Assembly: GCF_001636345.1 (NCBI RefSeq)
Contig: NZ_KV440945.1
Location: 1,961,631 to 2,025,630 of the forward strand
Length of the DNA: 64,000 nucleotides
Direction: 5' to 3'
Source of the DNA: Cytobacillus gottheilii
GTDB taxonomy: Bacteria > Bacillota > Bacilli > Bacillales > Cytobacillaceae
Position 1 is the stretch's first letter. Each line of letters begins with the position of its first letter. This document shows, piece after piece, positions 43,399-53,222 of this stretch. Below the pieces are notes generated by a model. It was not told the DNA's origin. It searched no databases and saw only the letters and a list, made by a program, of their open reading frames with translations. Made by a program: the position numbers and the translations under genes.

Positions 43399-44282
43399 GT
43401 TACGAGGCATGGATCATTCTAATCGGATCAATGGCTGGCATTACTTGTGGAATTACAGGCTGCTTTCTCATTTTGCGGAAACTTTCAATGCTGGCGGATG
43501 CCATTAGTCATACAGTTTTGCTTGGGATTGTGCTGGCCTTTTTAATAAGTCAAAGCATGAATGGAATTTATATGCTCATTGGAGCAGCAGTTGTTGGACT
43601 GTTAACAGTTGTTTTTGTTCAGCTGCTCCACAGCAGCGGTGTACAGGAGGATGCCTCCATCGGGGTGGTATTTACGTTCCTATTCGCAATAGGTGTTATA
43701 TTAATCACCCTCTATGCAGGTGATGTGCATCTTGATGTGGATCATGCACTAATGGGAGAAATCGCATTTGTGCCATGGGACACAGTGCAAATTGGTTTTC
43801 TCCCGGAACTTCCTAAGGCGTTCTTAATGTTATCGGCAGTATTGCTGATCGTTCTGGTTATTATTTTCCTTTTCTATAAGGAACTGAAAATTACCTCTTT
43901 TGATCCTGCTATGGCCGCTGCAATTGGAATCCCAGTACTATTCATTCATTATTTGCTGATGGGAATGGTTTCTCTTACAACAGTCGCATCCTTTGATAGT
44001 GTCGGTGCTATTCTCGTTGTTGCCATGCTGATTGCACCAGGGGCTTCTGCCTATTTATTAACAGATAAAATGAGTGTGATGCTTATCTTAAGTGGAGTGT
44101 TTGGAGTAGCTGCAGCTATAATAGGATATTATGCTGCTATGCTGTTTAACGTATCCATCTCAGGAAGCATGGCCGCAGTCAATGGAATATTATTTGCTCT
44201 CGTCTTCTTCTTTTCTCCAACAAAAGGGTATCTATTTAAAAAATTCGCATTAAAAAAAGTGAAATATGGCTCCGAACAATAA
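43395..44282 (+). CDS. mntD: Manganese ABC transporter permease MntD, 295 aa
   Basis: Second ABC-3 permease, paralogue of MntC: CFLILRKLSMLADAISHTVLLG near the N-terminus, FDPAMAAAIGIP and LVVAMLIAPGASAYLLTDKM later. Eight membrane segments. It overlaps mntC by 4 bases and is the last gene of the operon, which ends at a terminator. Regulation follows mntA. Confidence 0.93.
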   Translation: MSYEAWIILIGSMAGITCGITGCFLILRKLSMLADAISHTVLLGIVLAFLISQSMNGIYMLIGAAVVGLLTVVFVQLLHSSGVQEDASIGVVFTFLFAIGVILITLYAGDVHLDVDHALMGEIAFVPWDTVQIGFLPELPKAFLMLSAVLLIVLVIIFLFYKELKITSFDPAMAAAIGIPVLFIHYLLMGMVSLTTVASFDSVGAILVVAMLIAPGASAYLLTDKMSVMLILSGVFGVAAAIIGYYAAMLFNVSISGSMAAVNGILFALVFFFSPTKGYLFKKFALKKVKYGSEQ

Positions 44283-44310
44283 GGTTATATAAGAATAATA
44301 GTTTAATTGG

Positions 44311-44343
44311 AAAGAACGACAAAAAATAGTCGTTCTTTTTTAC
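44311..44343 (+). terminator. Terminator of mntABCD
   Basis: AAAGAACGAC pairs with GTCGTTCTTT, followed by T. Confidence 0.9.
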
Positions 44344-44408
44344 TTTCTCTTCAGCTCAATTACAGGTAAAATAGAAACTATTATTAGAACACTTGGAAGT
44401 GAAACGCT

Positions 44409-46565
44409 ATGAAACTTATCATTGCTGAAAAACCAGATCAAGGTTTAACATTAGCCTCAATCTTCAAAATGAAAAAACATCAAGGATTTGTTGAAATCCT
44501 CCCTGCTGATTTATTCCCCGAAGGAGCCCTTGTCACATGGGCAGTTGGCCATTTATGCCAGCTGTCAGCACCAGAAAAATACCATTCTTCCTGGAAAAAA
44601 TGGTCACTAACCAATCTGCCTATTATTCCAGAGCAGTTTCAGTATGAAGTAACAAAAGATAAGGCAAAACAGTTTAATGTCATAAAAAAACTCGTACAGG
44701 ATAAGCGAGTCACAGAAATTATTCATGCTGGTGATGCTGGGCGAGAAGGAGAACTGATCATCCGCAATGTCCTTCGAGTTGCAGGTGCAAAGCAGCCCAT
44801 GAAACGGTTGTGGATCTCTTCTTTAACACCAAAATCAATAAGAGAAGGCTTTACATCATTACGGTCAGAGTCTGATACGCGCAATCTCTATTATGAAGCC
44901 TATACGCGAGCATGTGCTGACTGGATTGTCGGGATGAATGCGTCCAGGCTCTATAGTCTTCTGTTGAAAGAAAAAGGCTTTTCAGACGTTTTTTCTGTCG
45001 GCAGAGTGCAGACACCAACGTTAGCTTTAATCGTGAAAAGAGAAAAAGAGATTGAACGTTTTGTTTCAGAACCTTTTTGGGAAGTGACTGCCGAGTTTCA
45101 TATGAATGGCAAAACATATCAGGGCAAATGGGACAAAGATGGAGAGTCAAGAGCAGAATCAAAAGAGCTTGCTGAGAAAATTGCTGCTTTCTGTAAAGGA
45201 AAAAACGCAGAAATAACAGAAGTGAAAAAGGAAAAGAAGGAATATTTGCCTCCTATGCTATTCAACTTATCCGCTCTGCAGGCAGATGCAAACCGCAAGT
45301 ATAAATATCCTCCCAAAAAAACGCTTGATATTCTGCAAAAATTATATCAAAAAGGCTTTGTTTCCTATCCACGTTCAGATTCAAGGCATGTAACAGCAGG
45401 AGAAGCAGAAATGTTTCCAGATATATTGGCAAAACTATCAAACTTAAAGGAATTCAAAACCTATTTCCCTCTGCCAAAACAATCGCTTTTAGGCAACAAA
45501 CGATATGTCGATGATAAAAAGGTAACAGATCACTATGCAATCATTCCGACTGAACAGGTGCCTTCAATCGAGAAGCTTTCTTCTGATGAACAAAAGATTT
45601 ATTTGATGATTGCCCGCAGTTTAATTGCTGCATTTCATGAAAAGTCTGTCGTGGAATATACAGAGGTTGATACGCTTGTAGACGGAAGAGCGATGTTTAA
45701 ATCAAAAGGAAAAGTTCAGCTGGAACTTGGCTGGCGCAAAGTCATTCCTTTAGCAGAGAAAGATAAGGAACCCAATCTTCCGATTCTATCTAAAGCTGAA
45801 AAAGGTGAGGTGCTAAAGGCAGAAGTAAAGGAAGGTAAGACACAGCCGCCCAAAAGATATACGGAAGGTCAGCTCATCACTTTAATGAAAACGGCCGGCA
45901 AGCATTTGGAGGATAAAGAACTTGAACAAATGCTGAACAAAACAGAAGGTCTTGGCACAGAGGCAACAAGAGCAGGGATTATTACCATGTTAAAGGATCG
46001 AGGGTATATTGATATCCAAAAAAACATTGTCTATGCTACCTCAAAAGCGAAAATCTTAATTAGTGCAATTGGAGAAGAGATTTTGGCTTCTCCAGAGATG
46101 ACGGCTAAGTGGGAAACAAGGCTTCAGCAGATTTCTGAAGGAACGGCATCACCTAAACAATTTATGGAGCAAACAAATAAAATGGTCCTCCATCTGATTC
46201 AGGCATCTTCCGAGAATAAGGATAAATGGACATTTGCACAAGAGGATCAAGATAATTTTACACCGAAAACCTATAAGCAAAAAAGAACATCTTCGGTAGG
46301 AAAATGCTTGCTTTGCGATGGAAAAGTTGTTGATAAAGGAACTTTTTACGGATGTTCCAATTATAAAAAAAGCAATTGCGGCTTTAGTATATCGAAAAAA
46401 ATCTTAAATAAAACGATCACACAAAAGAACGTCAAATTGATCTTGAAGAATGGGGAGACCGAATTAATTGAGGGTTTTTCCAGCAAAGAAAAAATGTTTT
46501 CAGCCAAACTGGCATGGGATCAGAAAGATCACAAGCTGAAATTTATTTTCGATAAACAGGTGTAA
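44409..46565 (+). CDS. topB: DNA topoisomerase III (TopB), 718 aa
   Basis: Type IA topoisomerase that decatenates DNA. Toprim domain at the start (LIIAEKPDQG; AGDAGREGELIIR, about 104-117 with the acidic metal residues). Active-site Tyr in FVSYPRSDSRHV (about 317). GLGTEATRAGII and a C-terminal Cys set (CLLCDGKV...GCSNYKKSNCGFSI, about 636-664) like a zinc ribbon. The length fits B. subtilis TopB (about 727). GGAAGTG precedes the ATG. Monocistronic. Two weak hairpins follow at 46573-46601 and 46605-46644. Confidence 0.94.
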   Translation: MKLIIAEKPDQGLTLASIFKMKKHQGFVEILPADLFPEGALVTWAVGHLCQLSAPEKYHSSWKKWSLTNLPIIPEQFQYEVTKDKAKQFNVIKKLVQDKRVTEIIHAGDAGREGELIIRNVLRVAGAKQPMKRLWISSLTPKSIREGFTSLRSESDTRNLYYEAYTRACADWIVGMNASRLYSLLLKEKGFSDVFSVGRVQTPTLALIVKREKEIERFVSEPFWEVTAEFHMNGKTYQGKWDKDGESRAESKELAEKIAAFCKGKNAEITEVKKEKKEYLPPMLFNLSALQADANRKYKYPPKKTLDILQKLYQKGFVSYPRSDSRHVTAGEAEMFPDILAKLSNLKEFKTYFPLPKQSLLGNKRYVDDKKVTDHYAIIPTEQVPSIEKLSSDEQKIYLMIARSLIAAFHEKSVVEYTEVDTLVDGRAMFKSKGKVQLELGWRKVIPLAEKDKEPNLPILSKAEKGEVLKAEVKEGKTQPPKRYTEGQLITLMKTAGKHLEDKELEQMLNKTEGLGTEATRAGIITMLKDRGYIDIQKNIVYATSKAKILISAIGEEILASPEMTAKWETRLQQISEGTASPKQFMEQTNKMVLHLIQASSENKDKWTFAQEDQDNFTPKTYKQKRTSSVGKCLLCDGKVVDKGTFYGCSNYKKSNCGFSISKKILNKTITQKNVKLILKNGETELIEGFSSKEKMFSAKLAWDQKDHKLKFIFDKQV

Positions 46566-46572
46566 ATAAGAG

Positions 46573-46644
46573 CGGAGATGTTTGCTGTATACATCTCGGC
46601 TTGATGGTAATTTTGAGACATAAGCTTGTCTCCTATTGCCATTT
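46573..46644 (+). terminator. Two short hairpins after topB
   Basis: GAGATGT pairs with ACATCTC, and GAGACA pairs with TGTCTC inside ATGGTAAT/ATTGCCAT. Neither has a good T tract. The rest of 46566-46848 is the mntR leader, with AAGTAC/GTACTT pairing near 46790-46812. Confidence 0.45.
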
Positions 46645-46848
46645 TGTAGTAAACTTTTTAAAGGCTAATGTCATATTAGCCATGCACTTGATAAAAGTAT
46701 TTGCATCACAAATAAATGTCATGGCTTAGTGTATATTTACATTGTGCTATAAATATAAATGAGAAATAGACAAGTTATTTCAGCGTCAAGTACCTCAAAT
46801 GGAAGTACTTAATCATGGCGCTAGCGCTTTTCTTTTAGGAGGTACCCT

Positions 46849-47271
46849 ATGCCAACACCAAGTATGGAAGATTATATTGAACAAATATATATACTGATTG
46901 AAGATAAAGGATATGCCCGTGTATCCGATATAGCAGAAGCGCTATCTGTTCACCCTTCATCTGTTACCAAAATGGTGCAGAAACTGGATAAAGATGAATA
47001 TTTAGTATATGAAAAGTATAGAGGTCTTGTTTTAACAGCAAAAGGCAAGAAAATTGGCAAGCGGTTAGTGTATAGACATGAGTTGCTTGAACAGCTTCTC
47101 AAAATCATCGGAGTGAAAGATGAAAATATATATCAGGATGTTGAAGGAATTGAACACCATTTAAGCTGGGATGCAATAGACCGCATTGGGGATCTTGTCC
47201 AATATTTTGAAGAAGATGAAAACCGAATAAATGCCCTAAGGATTGTTCAAAAAAATAACGAAAATGCTTAA
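46849..47271 (+). CDS. mntR: Manganese-sensing repressor MntR, 140 aa
   Basis: DtxR family winged helix. Residues 1-65 form the DNA-binding part ([25 protein letters not shown]). All Mn2+ ligands of B. subtilis MntR are in place: Asp8, Glu11, His77, Glu99, Glu102 and His103. With Mn2+ bound it represses mntABCD. AGGAGG lies before the ATG at 46849. It is separated from the mnt operon by topB, and MntR-like sites occur upstream of mntA. Confidence 0.96.
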   Translation: MPTPSMEDYIEQIYILIEDKGYARVSDIAEALSVHPSSVTKMVQKLDKDEYLVYEKYRGLVLTAKGKKIGKRLVYRHELLEQLLKIIGVKDENIYQDVEGIEHHLSWDAIDRIGDLVQYFEEDENRINALRIVQKNNENA

Positions 47272-47378
47272 GTGAAAGAAAAATACACAGAAGTCTTGTG
47301 TGTTTTTTTGTTTTGTGAATTTGAGAAAAGGCTTACAATATAAATGTTTAGATAAACCATAAGGGAGTGCTTGAGAAG

Positions 47379-47942
47379 ATGCGAACAGAGAAAGATAAAA
47401 TGCTAGCTGGCGAAATGTATGACCCATTAGATCCTGAATTGCTTCATGCCCGCACAGAGGCCAGAAAAAAGGTGCGTCTTTATAATCTTTCATTAGAATC
47501 AGAACACGAAGAGCGGACTAGCATGTTAAAAGAGTTGCTTGGTTCTACAGGAGAAAATGTGTATATGGAACCCAATATTCGCTTTGATTATGGCAGCAAT
47601 ACGCATGTTGGCGAAAACTTTTTTGCTAATTTTGATTGTGTCATTCTTGATGTTTGTGAGGTCAAAATCGGTGATAATTGCATGATGGCACCGGGTGTAC
47701 ATATTTATACAGCCACACATCCTCTTGACCCTGAAGAGAGGAACTCGGGCAAAGAATACGGCAAACCAGTAACAATCGGCAACAATGTTTGGATTGGTGG
47801 AGGCGCGATCATCAATCCTGGTGTAACAATTGGAGACAACGCTGTTATTGCCTCTGGGGCTGTCGTTACAAAAAATGTTCCTTCAAATACAGTCGTTGGA
47901 GGAAATCCTGCAGCAGTGATTAAACAGCTGGATTTATCGTGA
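47379..47942 (+). CDS. maa: Maltose O-acetyltransferase (Maa), 187 aa
   Basis: Left-handed beta helix acetyltransferase (LbetaH). The helical N-terminus [21 protein letters not shown] is diagnostic for the Maa/LacA group. The hexapeptide repeats span about 70-180, with catalytic His in [19 protein letters not shown] (about 114). Transfers acetyl from acetyl-CoA to sugars. ATG 47379 with GGGAGTG upstream is better than GTG 47367. Close to B. subtilis Maa. A terminator follows. Confidence 0.9.
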   Translation: MRTEKDKMLAGEMYDPLDPELLHARTEARKKVRLYNLSLESEHEERTSMLKELLGSTGENVYMEPNIRFDYGSNTHVGENFFANFDCVILDVCEVKIGDNCMMAPGVHIYTATHPLDPEERNSGKEYGKPVTIGNNVWIGGGAIINPGVTIGDNAVIASGAVVTKNVPSNTVVGGNPAAVIKQLDLS

Positions 47943-47943
47943 A

Positions 47944-47984
47944 AGAGAGTTGTATGCAAGCTTTTATGCATACAACTCTTTTTG
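47944..47984 (+). terminator. Terminator of maa
   Basis: AGAGAGTTGTATGCA pairs with TGCATACAACTCTTT, then T tract. Confidence 0.92.
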
Positions 47985-48128
47985 TTATGCTGTTTATTCT
48001 TATCTTATATGGGCTAATGATTAAATAAATAGTTTTTTATATCAGACATAGATAGGATTGTTATGAATAAGTCTAGAATGTACATAGGATGAAACTTTTG
48101 AGAAAGTGTACCGTATATAAAGGGGAAG

Positions 48129-48854
48129 ATGGCGAGGGATGATATGCAAAATTGGAGTCTAGAATCAGAGAAACAATGGAATAAACGATCTGCCACATGG
48201 CATGCAAGCAGCAAAACGATGTGGGAAGAGGGCAGCCGCAAAGATATTATCCCTTTTTTTTGTAAAGTGGTTCCAGCCTATTCAAAAGTGTGTGATCTTG
48301 GCTGCGGAGATGGCTATGGTTCATTAAAACTAGCAAAAAAGGGTTATGAAGTGACTGGCTATGATGTTGCTGATGAAATGATACATAGAGCAAAAGAAAC
48401 AAACAAACAGAACCATTCTCAATTCATCAAAGGCGATATAACCATACTTCAATTACCCGAAAATTCTTATGACGCAGTCCTTGCAATTAATTCGCTGGAA
48501 TGGACAGAAGATCCTCTTAAGGTATTAATGCATATGAAACATATGGTTAAGCCAGGAGGCTATGCATGTGTTGGTGTGCTGGGACCAACTGCAGGTCCCC
48601 GAAAAAGCAGTTTTCAAAGATTATATGGCGATCAGGTGATCTGCAATACTATGATGCCATGGGAGTTTGAGGCTTTGGCACTAGAAAATGGATGGGAAAA
48701 AATAGCGGAATTGCCCGTTTTTAAAAAAGCAGCAGAACAGGTACCCAAGGGTTCACTTCCAGTCGAGCTTAAGCAGGCACTATCTTTCATGTGGGTGTTT
48801 ATGCTTAAAAATAGAAAAGAGGAGGAATTAGAAAATGAGCAGATATTCGATTGA
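48129..48854 (+). CDS. Class I SAM-dependent methyltransferase, 241 aa
   Basis: Motif I VCDLGCGDGYGSLKLAKKGYEVTG (about 54-77) with the acidic post-I residue in GYDVADEMI, and EDPLKVLMHMKHMVKPGG post-IV. Ubie/methyltransf_11-like, substrate unknown. The ATG at 48129 has GGGG only 4 bases away, and ATG 48144 with GAGGGA is an alternative. The last 20 bases overlap the start of the AIM24 gene. Confidence 0.82.
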   Translation: MARDDMQNWSLESEKQWNKRSATWHASSKTMWEEGSRKDIIPFFCKVVPAYSKVCDLGCGDGYGSLKLAKKGYEVTGYDVADEMIHRAKETNKQNHSQFIKGDITILQLPENSYDAVLAINSLEWTEDPLKVLMHMKHMVKPGGYACVGVLGPTAGPRKSSFQRLYGDQVICNTMMPWEFEALALENGWEKIAELPVFKKAAEQVPKGSLPVELKQALSFMWVFMLKNRKEEELENEQIFD

Positions 48855-49527
48855 TCAATTTGTAAATCAAACAAAGCAAGAGGACAAAGGGGAAGGTTTG
48901 TTTGAATTAGAGACGCCTAGAATGCTGGAAATCAACTTATCCAATCAAATTTGGGCAAAATCAGGAGCGATGATTTCTTATCGGGGGCAAATTAAATTTG
49001 AGCGTGAAGGCATTCTGGAGCACGGCTTAGGAAAAATGTTTAAAAAAGCGTTAACAGGTGAAGGCACTTCTTTAATGAAGGCAACTGGGAATGGAAAACT
49101 GTATTTAGCCGATCAAGGAAAGAAGATCTCCATCTTACATCTCAATGGCGAATCGATTTTTGTCAATGGGAATGATTTGCTCGCTTTTGAACCGTCAATT
49201 GACTGGGATATCAAATTGATGAGAAAAATTGCGGGGATGATGAGCGGAGGTTTATTTAATGTCCGTCTTGAAGGTACAGGAATGGTGGCTATTACCTCAC
49301 ATTACGAACCATTAACACTGCTTGTCACTCCGGATAATCCTGTTTATACAGATCCGAATGCAACAGTCGCTTGGTCTGGCAATCTTCAGCCGGAATTTGT
49401 TACAGATGTATCTTTTAAAACATTTATCGGCAGAGGAAGCGGAGAATCCATTCAAATGAAGTTTGAAGGAAATGGATTTGTTGTCGTGCAGCCGTTCGAA
49501 GAAGTTTACTACAGTCAGCAATCATAA
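48835..49527 (+). CDS. AIM24 family protein, 230 aa
   Basis: A beta-sandwich protein of the AIM24 (TIGR00266-type) family, found in bacteria and in mitochondria of fungi. Segments: LSNQIWAKSGAMISYRGQIKFEREG, ATGNGKLYLADQGKKISIL, DNPVYTDPNATVAWSGNL and FVVVQPFEE. No enzyme motif. The start overlaps the upstream methyltransferase by 20 bases (GAGGAGGAATT precedes), so translation is linked. Function unknown. A terminator follows. Confidence 0.88.
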   Translation: MSRYSIDQFVNQTKQEDKGEGLFELETPRMLEINLSNQIWAKSGAMISYRGQIKFEREGILEHGLGKMFKKALTGEGTSLMKATGNGKLYLADQGKKISILHLNGESIFVNGNDLLAFEPSIDWDIKLMRKIAGMMSGGLFNVRLEGTGMVAITSHYEPLTLLVTPDNPVYTDPNATVAWSGNLQPEFVTDVSFKTFIGRGSGESIQMKFEGNGFVVVQPFEEVYYSQQS

Positions 49528-49530
49528 ATA

Positions 49531-49568
49531 AAACAAGCCTGGATGATTCGTCATCCAGGCTTGTTTTT
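49531..49568 (+). terminator. Terminator of the AIM24 gene
   Basis: AAACAAGCCTGGATGA pairs with TCATCCAGGCTTGTTT, then T tract. Confidence 0.93.
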
Positions 49569-49662
49569 GATTCAGGGATATTGAGAAGTTCCGTAGCATT
49601 ATTTAGTGAAAAGAACAATGGCAGCTTAGCATACTCTTATGCCTTCCAGGCTTGCTAATGTT

Positions 49663-50571
49663 TTATGACCAATTATACGGTGTCTCCTGATACACATAAT
49701 AATTCAGCCAGTTCGAGAAAAGCAGAAATGCATGTGAACGCCAAATATTAGCTGGAGCTTTTTGAGGATTATCTTCTGGAAAGTAATGAACCGGAATTTT
49801 TATATCCAGACCTCTTGAAGCATCTCTCTCATATTCTTCTAAAAGAGTAGTAGCTTCATATTCTAAATGACCCGTTATCATAATCTGCTTTCCTCTATTG
49901 GCAGACATAATGAAAGCACCCGCCTCATCTGATGAAGAAAGCAGTGTAATTTCTTGATGAGCAAGCACTTCGTCTAAAGACACATCTGTATGACGGGAAT
50001 GGGGTGCCCAGAAATAATCATTAAATCCGCTGAGGAGCTTTTCATCTGATTGATATACGGTGTGAGGAAAGACTCCAAAGCATTTGCCTTCTAAATTATA
50101 TTTTCCGATTCCAAAATGATAATATAAAGCTGCTTGTGCTCCCCAGCATATATGTAATGTCGAAGTTACATTTGATTTTGTCCAGTGCATAATGTCTTTT
50201 AACTCCTGCCAATAATCGACCCCTTCAAAGGGAAGCTGTTCAACAGGGGCACCAGTAATGATCATGCCGTCAAACTTCCGGTCTTTAATCTCTTGAAATG
50301 TTGAATAAAATTGATCAAGATGCAGCTGGCTTGTATTTTTTGATGTGTGTGTATCTGTTTTTAAGAATGTTATGTTTGTTTGCAGTGGTGTATTGCCTAG
50401 AAGTCGAAGCAGATGGGTTTCCGTTTTTTCTTTTTGAGGCATCAAATTTAAAATAAGTATATTCAGCGGGCGGATATCCTGTTGAAGGGCCTTGTCATCA
50501 TCCATAATAAAAATATGCTCTTTTTCTAATATTTCACGGGCAGGCAAATTTTTCGGTATGTTAATAGGCAA
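49663..50571 (-). CDS. metA: Homoserine O-acetyltransferase (MetA family), 302 aa
   Basis: First committed step of methionine synthesis: acylates homoserine. Nucleophile Cys142 (LHICWGAQA), then HSRHTDV and the late GHLEYEA with the catalytic His/Glu. The residue at 111 is Glu (TGAPVEQL), which in this family goes with acetyl-CoA use. Succinyl users such as E. coli have Gly there. The start is a TTG at 50571 ([13 protein letters not shown]) with GGGAG 8 bases upstream. The ATG at 50586 is inside that ribosome site and would add five residues. No S-box lies upstream. Confidence 0.88.
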   Translation of the reverse strand: MPINIPKNLPAREILEKEHIFIMDDDKALQQDIRPLNILILNLMPQKEKTETHLLRLLGNTPLQTNITFLKTDTHTSKNTSQLHLDQFYSTFQEIKDRKFDGMIITGAPVEQLPFEGVDYWQELKDIMHWTKSNVTSTLHICWGAQAALYYHFGIGKYNLEGKCFGVFPHTVYQSDEKLLSGFNDYFWAPHSRHTDVSLDEVLAHQEITLLSSSDEAGAFIMSANRGKQIMITGHLEYEATTLLEEYERDASRGLDIKIPVHYFPEDNPQKAPANIWRSHAFLLFSNWLNYYVYQETPYNWS

Positions 50572-50786
50572 AAGATCAACTCCCATTTTTTCTTAATTGA
50601 AAGGCGATATACATATATAACAATATGCTCTCTTATCCATTTTATTAAGATCATTATATAAACGATTGCAATAGTCAGCAATGATAATGTGTTTTAATTT
50701 GCTAAGTTTTTTAAATATTATCTCACTGTGATGGTACAATAAAAAGTGGCAAATACATATCACATCATGTTGCAGGGGGAAGATGC

Positions 50787-52475
50787 ATGAACACTAAACT
50801 TGAAGTCAAGTCAGATATAGAAATTGCTCAGCAGGCAAAAATGAAACTGATTACAGAAATTGCTGCTTCAATCGGTTTACAGGAAGATGATATTGAATTA
50901 TATGGCAGATATAAAGCAAAACTCTCAGCAGACACACTAGAGAGAATCAAGACGAACGAATCTGGAAAAGTCATTTTGGTTACAGCGATCAATCCAACTC
51001 CAGCAGGAGAAGGGAAATCAACAGTAACAGTCGGTCTCGGTGATGCACTGAATGCTATTGGCAAAAAAACAATGATCGCCATCCGAGAACCTTCCCTAGG
51101 GCCAACAATGGGCATAAAAGGCGGTGCAGCTGGCGGCGGGTTTTCACAGGTGCTGCCTATGGAGGATATCAATCTTCATTTTACGGGCGATATCCATGCC
51201 ATAACATCTGCTAACAATGCGCTGGCTGCCTTAATTGATAATCATATCCAGCAGGGAAATGAGCTGAGAATCGATCAGCGCCGCATTGTCTGGAAGCGTG
51301 CGCTGGATTTAAATGATCGTGCGTTAAGAAAAGTTATCATCGGCTTGGGCGGTCCCATGCAAGGTGTGCCAAGAGAAGATGGCTTTGACATAACAGTTGC
51401 TTCCGAAATTATGGCGGTGTTATGCCTCTCTGAAGATATAAAGGACTTGAAACAACGACTTGGAAAAATGGTCATTGCCTACAATATGGACAAGCAGCCA
51501 GTTACTGTAGCACAGCTTGGTGCAGAAGGGGCGTTAACACTTCTGCTGAAAGAAGCCATCAAGCCAAACCTCGTTCAAACGATTGCTCATACACCTGCAC
51601 TTATTCACGGCGGGCCATTTGCTAATATTGCTCATGGCTGCAATAGTGTTATTGCCACAAAAGCAGCTGCAAAGCTCGCTGATTTTGTTGTGACAGAAGC
51701 AGGGTTTGGAGCGGATCTTGGAGCAGAAAAATTCCTGCATATAAAAGCAAGAACCTCAGGGATTAAGCCAGAGGCTGTCGTGATCGTAGCGACGATTCGA
51801 GCTTTAAAAATGCATGGAGGAGTAGCGAAGGACCATTTAAAAGAAGAAAATATCGAAGCGATTCGCATAGGGTTTGCGAATCTGCAAAAACATGCTGAGA
51901 CGTTACAGAATTTCGGTTTGCCATTTGTTATTGCTATTAATAAGTTTATAACAGATACAGAGGCAGAGATGAATACAATGCTGGAATTATGTGCTGCGAA
52001 TGGAATGGAAGCAGCTGTTACAGAGGTTTGGGAAAGAGGCGGAGACGGAGGAATAGAGTTAGCACAAAAACTGGTTGAAGTCATCGAACAGCATGAAGGA
52101 ACCTTTTCCCCTTTATATGAACTTTCTGATTCTCTCGAAAATAAGATAACAGCGATTGCGGAAAAAGTATATGGAGCTGGAAAAGTAGAGTATTCTCAAA
52201 AAGCCAAAAAGCAAATAACCCAATTTGAAGAACTTGGCTGGGGGAACCTGCCGATTTGTATGGCGAAAACACAATATTCATTATCAGACGATCCTTCCAA
52301 ACTCGGCAGACCAGCAGATTTTTCAATTACCATTCGTGAACTTAAGCCATCGATTGGCGCTGGTTTTATCGTCGCATTAACGGGTGAAGTAATGACCATG
52401 CCTGGTCTTCCTAAAAATCCGGCTGCATTGCGGATGGACGTTGACGAACAAGGCCAGGCAGTTGGACTATTTTAA
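50787..52475 (+). CDS. fhs: Formate-tetrahydrofolate ligase, 562 aa
   Basis: Makes 10-formyl-THF from formate, THF and ATP. Walker-type loop [10 protein letters not shown] (about 67-76), then [29 protein letters not shown] and the substrate-site [14 protein letters not shown]. Length and motifs are canonical (about 555-560). AGGGGGAAG lies before the ATG. A gene of unknown type starts one base after the stop, so the two are coupled. Confidence 0.95.
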   Translation: MNTKLEVKSDIEIAQQAKMKLITEIAASIGLQEDDIELYGRYKAKLSADTLERIKTNESGKVILVTAINPTPAGEGKSTVTVGLGDALNAIGKKTMIAIREPSLGPTMGIKGGAAGGGFSQVLPMEDINLHFTGDIHAITSANNALAALIDNHIQQGNELRIDQRRIVWKRALDLNDRALRKVIIGLGGPMQGVPREDGFDITVASEIMAVLCLSEDIKDLKQRLGKMVIAYNMDKQPVTVAQLGAEGALTLLLKEAIKPNLVQTIAHTPALIHGGPFANIAHGCNSVIATKAAAKLADFVVTEAGFGADLGAEKFLHIKARTSGIKPEAVVIVATIRALKMHGGVAKDHLKEENIEAIRIGFANLQKHAETLQNFGLPFVIAINKFITDTEAEMNTMLELCAANGMEAAVTEVWERGGDGGIELAQKLVEVIEQHEGTFSPLYELSDSLENKITAIAEKVYGAGKVEYSQKAKKQITQFEELGWGNLPICMAKTQYSLSDDPSKLGRPADFSITIRELKPSIGAGFIVALTGEVMTMPGLPKNPAALRMDVDEQGQAVGLF

Positions 52476-52476
52476 T

Positions 52477-53010
52477 ATGTTTGATCCTACAGCATTTGAA
52501 AATATGAAGGTCGTAATGGAAGGATGTCTCTATGATTACGACCTGGATGGCGAAATCATTATTACTGACCGTAATGATTGGGTGAACTTAGCAAAGCTTT
52601 CCCGTAAGTTTGAAATGACACTAAAGAAGAATTCAAGCAGCAAGGTATTCTGTACATTTATTTTGCAAGCTGACCTTGCTAATTTATCAGCTGAACTGCT
52701 GCCTCTTTCAAATGGGGTACAGCAAAGTGGTGCTTCTGTTTTTATTAAAACAACTCTCGAACATCCTGAGAACGAAGAATTATATAAAAAATCGGCAGAG
52801 CGATTAAAAATCATTTGGGGAGCCAATCATTCAGTTCTGCAGCATATTAGAAAGAATGCCTTAAATGAACATGCTCACGTAGAAAATGAACTAACCATTT
52901 CTTTCAATCGCCACATCCAGGAAGATCAAATTGATGACCTTCAAAACATGGCTGAATACATGGTCAAAACCTTAAAGGAAATGGATCATCTTATAAGAAA
53001 GTTTCATTGA
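52477..53010 (+). CDS. Unrecognised protein coupled to fhs, 177 aa
   Basis: A 177-residue mixed alpha/beta soluble protein, MFDPTAFENMKVVMEGCLYD, DRNDWVNLAKLSRKFEMTL, ending MAEYMVKTLKEMDHLIRKFH. The ATG at 52477 is one base after the fhs stop. No clear Shine-Dalgarno exists, so it should be translated by reinitiation. The open frame begins earlier, inside fhs, but that part is in another frame from it. I know no family for it. A terminator follows. Confidence 0.65.
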   Translation: MFDPTAFENMKVVMEGCLYDYDLDGEIIITDRNDWVNLAKLSRKFEMTLKKNSSSKVFCTFILQADLANLSAELLPLSNGVQQSGASVFIKTTLEHPENEELYKKSAERLKIIWGANHSVLQHIRKNALNEHAHVENELTISFNRHIQEDQIDDLQNMAEYMVKTLKEMDHLIRKFH

Positions 53011-53011
53011 G

Positions 53012-53050
53012 CAAACAAGGCGCTATCTTTATAAGGCGCCTTGTTTGTAT
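53012..53050 (+). terminator. Terminator of fhs and its partner
   Basis: CAAACAAGGCGC pairs with GCGCCTTGTTTG, then a short T stretch. Confidence 0.9.
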
Positions 53051-53145
53051 TTGTGTAATAATCAGAATAATGTTTACAATTGTGCTGTGAACAGCTAGTA
53101 TAAAATAGGGAAATCATTCCTATTATTAAGAAGGAGGAGAAGCTG

Positions 53146-53205
53146 ATGAATATTTCATCTGTGCAAAAATCGGAAAATGAGGAGAAAAGACAAGAAGTCA
53201 CCTAG
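53146..53205 (+). CDS. 19-residue upstream ORF with strong ribosome site
   Basis: MNISSVQKSENEEKRQEVT, preceded by AAGGAGGAG at good distance and followed by the next gene 17 bases later. Hydrophilic, no membrane segment. Could be a leader peptide that controls the large gene, or a small functional protein. No repeat of a given codon that would suggest attenuation. Confidence 0.4.
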   Translation: MNISSVQKSENEEKRQEVT

Positions 53206-53222
53206 CTTAGGAGGATAAGAGA

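Noticed and set aside
46740..46848. yybP-ykoY type manganese riboswitch before mntR
   Set aside because: The leader has hairpins near 46790-46835 but lacks the conserved aptamer core.
50572..50786. S-box (SAM) riboswitch upstream of metA
   Set aside because: No conserved S-box core (AGAGnnGGnGGAGGGA type) was found on the minus strand; only AT-rich sequence.
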